Origin: Kiritimatiellales bacterium
GTDB lineage: Bacteria; Verrucomicrobiota; Kiritimatiellia; Kiritimatiellales; Pontiellaceae
DNA: 42,200 bases
Direction of reading: 5' to 3'
NCBI GenBank assembly: GCA_016744085.1
Contig: JADGFE010000006.1
Coordinates: 1 to 42,200 of the forward strand
Under the pieces are notes generated by a model. The model did no database searches and was not told the DNA's origin. It worked only from the letters and a program-made list of their open reading frames with translations. Within the stretch, counting starts at the first letter, position 1. Every line of letters starts with the position of its first letter. Shown one piece after another: positions 37,786 through 42,200 of the stretch. The position numbers were made by a program, and so were the translations under genes.

Positions 37786-39435
37786 TTAACCCACTTCAAC
37801 GATGCTTGGTGTGTAATCGGTAGGAGGCACATAGCCCAGCAACGTAATACAGGTTGCAGCCAGATTGGCTATTCCGGCACTTTCAACAGCAACTTTACGA
37901 ATATTGGATTCCCCAGATGGATCATAAACATAAGCCGGAACCGGATTCAGCGAGTGCGATGTTTTAGGAAGCGTCTTACCTGCCGCATCATGCTTAATTT
38001 CGCCGGTCTTCTTATCCAGCTCACACATATCATCTGAATTACCGTGGTCGGCCGAACAAACCAGAACGCCGTTGGTTTTCTTCAACGCTTCAATAATGCG
38101 GGTAAGACCTTCGTCTACCGCTTTAACTGAAACCTTAACGGCTTCGAAATCGCCGGTGTGCCCTACCATGTCGCCATTTGGATAATTCAAACGGATAAAA
38201 TCATAGTCGCCGCTTTCGATCGCCTTAACCACTTCATCGGTCACTTCATCAGCTTTCATGCGCGGCGCATCTTCGAACGGGCAGACATCGGAAGGAATTT
38301 CCATCCAGGTTTCCGTTTCAAATTTTCCGGAGTTGTTTCCATTAAAGAAGTAAGTCACGTGACCGAACTTCTGGGTTTCGGAAATCGCAAACTGCTTCAC
38401 GCCTTCGTTCGAAAGGTATTCGCTCATGGTGCGGTCGATCGCCGGCGGAGTCACCAGATATTTTTCAGGCACGCCGAGATCGCCGTCATACTGCATCATG
38501 CCGGCATACAGAACCGCCGGTTTAGGACCACGATCAAACTCACTGAGCTCGTCCGCTTCGAATGCTTTCGTGATTTCCAGCGAACGGTCACCGCGGAAGT
38601 TAAAGAAAATCACGCTGTCGCCATCAACAATCGGGCCAACCGGAGCACCGTCGCGCTCAATTACAAAGGCCGGCAGGTCCTGATCGAGGATGCCCGGCTT
38701 TTCAGAACGGAATGATTCAATGGCGTCGGTCATGGAGGCGAAGCTGCGGCCTTCTGCTTTCACATGGGCTTTCCATCCACGATCCACCATGCTCCAGTCT
38801 GCATCATAACGATCCATAGTAATGTTCATACGACCGCCACCGGAGGCTACGCAATAGTCCACAGATCCGTCGGCATTGATTCCTTCGAGAAATTTATCGA
38901 AGCGTTCAACATATTCCAAAACAGAGGTTGGAGGAACGTCACGGCCATCGATCAGCGGATGAATACGAGCTTTCTTAACGCCCTGCTCTTTCGCTTTGTT
39001 GAGCATCGCTTCCAAATGGTTAATATTGGAATGCACGTTGCCGTCAGAAAAGAGGCCGATAAAGTGAAGTGCCGATTCCTTTTCCGTTGAGTTGGAAATT
39101 AATTCCTTCCAAACAGAACCTTCATACATGGAACCGGAGGAAATAGCCGCGCCTACCAGCGCCGCACCTTGTTCAAAAACTCGGCCACAACCAATCGCAT
39201 TATGGCCCACTTCCGAGTTACCCATATCGCCGTCATCAGGCAAACCAACCGCAATCCCATGAGCCGCAAGCTCCGTGTAAATTGCATTGTCGTGCAGCCA
39301 GTCCAGCATTGGGGTATCCGCCAGCTTAACGCAATCGCTCTCCGGATTTTTACCGATCCCGACACCATCCATAATGGCCAATACAACTGGACCTTTCGGG
39401 CCGCCAAAAGCTTCGTTTTTCTTTAGATTTTCCAT
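37786..39435 (-). CDS. gpmI: 2,3-bisphosphoglycerate-independent phosphoglycerate mutase
   Basis: PVVLAIMDGVGIG, DDGDMGNSEVGHNAIGCGRV, HPLIDGRDVPPTS, FFNFRGDRSLEI, CSADHGNSDDM. Confidence 0.95.
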   Translation of the reverse strand: MENLKKNEAFGGPKGPVVLAIMDGVGIGKNPESDCVKLADTPMLDWLHDNAIYTELAAHGIAVGLPDDGDMGNSEVGHNAIGCGRVFEQGAALVGAAISSGSMYEGSVWKELISNSTEKESALHFIGLFSDGNVHSNINHLEAMLNKAKEQGVKKARIHPLIDGRDVPPTSVLEYVERFDKFLEGINADGSVDYCVASGGGRMNITMDRYDADWSMVDRGWKAHVKAEGRSFASMTDAIESFRSEKPGILDQDLPAFVIERDGAPVGPIVDGDSVIFFNFRGDRSLEITKAFEADELSEFDRGPKPAVLYAGMMQYDGDLGVPEKYLVTPPAIDRTMSEYLSNEGVKQFAISETQKFGHVTYFFNGNNSGKFETETWMEIPSDVCPFEDAPRMKADEVTDEVVKAIESGDYDFIRLNYPNGDMVGHTGDFEAVKVSVKAVDEGLTRIIEALKKTNGVLVCSADHGNSDDMCELDKKTGEIKHDAAGKTLPKTSHSLNPVPAYVYDPSGESNIRKVAVESAGIANLAATCITLLGYVPPTDYTPSIVEVG

Positions 39436-39545
39436 GATTTATTCTCCTGAGAGGTTTCGAATGATTAAAATTGGGCGCAAATATGCCTTTCGAGGCCAAT
39501 TCGGGCAATGAAATAAAGCATTTTGAAAGGTGTCTTGTTAAAACG

Positions 39546-39599
39546 ACTATCCCACCCGTTTCCAACAACAAGGTCGCATTTGAATCGGCGGGCATTGCT
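39546..39599. repeat. Copy A of an imperfect direct repeat flanking the TA module
   Basis: actatcccacccgtttccaac ... atttgaatcggcgggcattgct; compare copy B at 40240-40296 (first block 19/21 identical). Confidence 0.55.
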
Positions 39600-39696
39600 C
39601 TATTATTTGGATGCGGCAGTCTACTTCAACACAGTACCACGAATCTCGGCTGATAGGTTTGTTGAAATTACCCCAGAACTAAGGTAGATAAAACCT

Positions 39697-39924
39697 ATGA
39701 GCACTTTACTTAAGAACGACATCCTGAACCTTAGCGTGGCAGAGCGAATCCTACTGGTGGAAGATATTTGGGACAGCGTAGTCGAGGTTCCTGAATCGGT
39801 TGAACTGTCCGAATCCGACAAGACCGAGCTGAATGAACGCCTTGCGCTTTATCATCAGGATCCAGATACAGGTTCCCCCTGGGGCATGGTCAAAGAACGC
39901 ATAAAGAAGAATTATGGTGTATGA
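39697..39924 (+). CDS. Addiction module component antitoxin
   Basis: LSVAERILLVEDIWDSVVEVPESVELSESDKTELNERLALYHQDPDTGSPWGMVKERI matches the putative addiction module component pattern. Confidence 0.9.
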   Translation: MSTLLKNDILNLSVAERILLVEDIWDSVVEVPESVELSESDKTELNERLALYHQDPDTGSPWGMVKERIKKNYGV

Positions 39925-40210
39925 CCTCATCATACGACCACAGGCAGAGGCAGAGCTTTCCGACGCTTTCAACTGGTACGAAGATCAGGTTTCCGGTCTT
40001 GGTTCAGAATATTTAAATGCCATCGAAGCAGCCCTGTTTGCTATTAAGCGAAACCCCGAAACCTATCCGACTATACACGGGGCAATCCGACGATGTCTCA
40101 TCCGCAGGTTTCCATATGCAATTTTTTATTGCGTCGAAGCATCGTGTGTCGTCGTATTAGCCGTGTTCCACGTACGACGGAAACCAGCGGACTGGAAAAA
40201 ACGACGATAG
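39914..40210 (+). CDS. RelE/ParE family toxin
   Basis: YDLIIRPQAEAELSDAFNWYEDQVSGLGSEYLNAIEAALFAIKRNPETYP...RRCLIRRFPYAIFYCVEASCVVVLAVFHVRRKPADW; overlaps antitoxin by 11 nt. Confidence 0.92.
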   Translation: MVYDLIIRPQAEAELSDAFNWYEDQVSGLGSEYLNAIEAALFAIKRNPETYPTIHGAIRRCLIRRFPYAIFYCVEASCVVVLAVFHVRRKPADWKKRR

Positions 40211-40239
40211 CTGTCTTGTATTTTTCACGCATTGGAACC

Positions 40240-40296
40240 ACTATCCCGCCCCTTTCCAACTTATCAGGAACTGTTTATGAATCCGTGGGTATTACT
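40240..40296. repeat. Copy B of the imperfect direct repeat, spanning the start of the methyltransferase-like gene
   Basis: actatcccgcccctttccaac ... tttatgaatccgtgggtattact; also preceded by attggaa, giving a ttggaa/ttccaa inverted pair. Confidence 0.55.
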
Positions 40297-40948
40297 AGAC
40301 GAAGTGGTTGTTCCGGGCGATGGAGGTGCTATGAAGCTCTTCCAGCGCGCCTTTGAGTTTTCCATTTCAGTTAAAAACGATGAGCTGATGAACAGCCGTA
40401 TGCACGGATCCGAAGACGCCCTGGCTGAACTCTGCTGCAAACCGATAGCCGATCGTAAAAACCCGCGCGTTCTGATTGGCGGGCTCGGAATGGGGTTCAC
40501 CCTGCGGGCAGCACTGGATAATCTGGGAGATACTGCTGAAGTCGTCGTGGCCGAACTGGTGCCGGCGGTCATTAAATGGAATCAAACCCACCTGGCCGAG
40601 CTGGCCGGCAAACCGCTCGAAGACCCCAGAACGGTAGTTAAACAATCGGATGTCGGCCTCGTGATTAAAGAGCAGGCCGATGCCTACGATGCCATCATGC
40701 TGGATGTCGACAACGGCCCCGACGCTCTAACGCATGAGGGAAATAATAAGCTCTATACCCGCGCCGGAATTGATGTGGCGAAAAAAGCGCTCAGACCCGG
40801 CGGACTGCTCGGCGTATGGTCCGCTGAACCCGGCACCTCTTTTACAAAACGATTACGCGGTGCTGGCTTTAAGGTCGAGGAAGTCACCGTCCGCGCCCGC
40901 GGCACTAAAGGCCGGCGACATACGGTTTGGCTGGCAGAAAAAAAGTAA
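40277..40948 (+). CDS. Spermidine-synthase-like (Rossmann methyltransferase-fold) protein
   Basis: VLIGGLGMGFTLRAALDNL glycine motif, VVVAELVPAVIKWN, YDAIMLDVDNGPDAL, LYTRAGIDVAKKALRPGGLLGVWSAEP. Confidence 0.8.
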   Translation: MNPWVLLDEVVVPGDGGAMKLFQRAFEFSISVKNDELMNSRMHGSEDALAELCCKPIADRKNPRVLIGGLGMGFTLRAALDNLGDTAEVVVAELVPAVIKWNQTHLAELAGKPLEDPRTVVKQSDVGLVIKEQADAYDAIMLDVDNGPDALTHEGNNKLYTRAGIDVAKKALRPGGLLGVWSAEPGTSFTKRLRGAGFKVEEVTVRARGTKGRRHTVWLAEKK

Positions 40949-41040
40949 CGAATGGCCAATAAAAGTCCCTTAACTCTTCACTGATCAACAGGTGTTAATT
41001 TATCCAACGTCATTTGGGCTATTTGCTTAATTTGTTTATC

Positions 41041-41957
41041 TCAGGAAGCTGCATACGTTTCAAGCTGTACGTAATCTTCTTCCGTTCCAAGTTCTCCAAG
41101 AGTGGCGATGGCTGCACAACGAATCATCGTGGTATTTCCGTTCGCAGCAAGATCACGGGCGGGTTCCAGCGCCTGAAAGTTACCCTGTTCACCACATAGG
41201 CGAAGAGCGGTTACTCGGTTGGCGAGCGAAGCTTGCTCATCGATGGCCAGATCGATCATTGCGGCCCGAATCTCTTCCTTCGCGAATTCATCATGATTGC
41301 GGGAGAGTTTATCCAAAGCGAGCAGTGCTGTCCCGGCATTGGAGTTGTCCCGTTCGTCCAACGCATCCCACAGGAAATCCTGCACGGACTGAAGTTGATT
41401 CGTTACACCCGATTCCTTGGCCTGCCGCTCATAGTAGAGTTCCATGAACTGAATACAATAGTTTCGCCACATGTCATCCTGCTCAGGATTATTGTAGACC
41501 CCGGTTAATAGCTCGCCCATGCCGTCGGGTAACTCTTTCTGACGAAGCAAAATTTCCAACGTATCATTTCTGACGGAATTGAACGAGAGCGGGCGGAGTT
41601 TGGAATCGGCGGGCATTTGACAGGAAAGGAACTCCATCAAAACCTCAACATCCTGTAGTTGGACTTCATAGCCCAATTCACGCATCGCGGCCAGACGCTC
41701 CTTATAGGTCGCATCTTTGCCCGTAAGAGTCAGCACGGCAGCGGAAACCTGATCATCGACGGGTAGTGATTCCGGAGCACTGGCGCAGCGTTACCCGACA
41801 GGTCATCAACCGGCCTATCATCTTGCCGCTCAAAATTCTGTTCAACCAAAACCGGTTCAATCTTCTGGATCTGATTTCCCGAATCCTTGCGGCTCATTAA
41901 AACAACCAGCAACAGAATCCCCACAAAACCTGCACCTATCAAAACTATTTTTTTCAT
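41041..41957 (-). pseudogene. Membrane-anchored HEAT-like repeat protein split by a 1-nt frameshift
   Basis: ORF 41730..41969 (MKKIVLIGAGFVGILLLVVLMSRK...SGNAAP) and ORF 41041..41736 (upstream codons of the same frame read ASAPESLPVDDQVSAAVLTLTGKD...) join naturally with a -1 shift between 41730 and 41793. Confidence 0.65.
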
Positions 41958-42200
41958 CTTAACCCCCACATTAGGGGTCAGTCCCGAATGGCACTTCCTT
42001 AAGGGCTTCTATCACATAAAAAACCATGATTTTAGGATGAATTATCACGCAATTAAATTGTCATTACTCACGAAGTATATCATTATCTTGCATGAACAAT
42101 GCGACTCCATTATTTCCGGGCTTTCACCTTCAATCGCTTCGCAAAAAACCGCGCTCTTCGGCACAAGTAATGGCCGATGAAATGAGGTGTAAAATCGAAA

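Noticed and set aside
41887-42180. 97-aa plus-strand ORF at the window end
   Set aside because: Partly antisense to the membrane-anchor ORF, AT-rich tail, no homology pattern recognised.
1-42200. CRISPR arrays, tRNA/rRNA genes, prophage or transposase genes
   Set aside because: No regularly spaced repeats, cloverleaf-like sequences with expected T-loop patterns, or transposase/integrase motifs were recognised by eye; a dedicated scan (tRNAscan, Infernal, CRISPR finder) would be needed to be certain.

Overview
A gene-dense, mostly housekeeping chromosomal window of about 42 kb. It probably comes from a PVC-type Gram-negative bacterium; a Kiritimatiellota/Verrucomicrobia-like origin is inferred from gene content only. 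About 38 protein-coding genes are supportable. They include: a sulfatase; uvrB; a rhomboid protease; a tail-to-tail queF / queD-queC-queE set; HAD phosphatases with a heptosyltransferase; argF and a divergent pyrB; mfd and recN; an L,D-transpeptidase and accA; folB with a PTR1/FolM-like SDR; NfeD; rho with a long disordered N-terminus; coaE; an ECF sigma factor overlapping a membrane Ser/Thr kinase; an octaheme cytochrome fused to HEAT/TPR-like repeats; an M50-like membrane protease; ptsI-ptsH-hprK-hpf-lptB-lptA-lptC; gpmI; a RelE/ParE-type TA module; a spermidine-synthase-like protein; and a frameshifted HEAT-like protein. No tRNA, rRNA or CRISPR array was recognised. Observations most worth follow-up: (1) the kinase appears to lack the beta3 (VAIK) lysine but has a lysine in the glycine-rich loop at the same spacing as eukaryotic WNK kinases, and it overlaps the ECF sigma gene tail-to-tail; (2) a PIN toxin whose N-terminal half is missing exactly at the stop codon of an intact Phd-like antitoxin; (3) an ornithine-carbamoyltransferase homologue without the canonical SMG and HCLP motifs; (4) three convergent gene pairs that overlap by the same 4-nt TTAG/CTAA; (5) an LptA-like protein with a lipobox and three repeat units, in an lpt-hpf-HPr locus with no rpoN; (6) several unrelated palindromic intergenic repeats.
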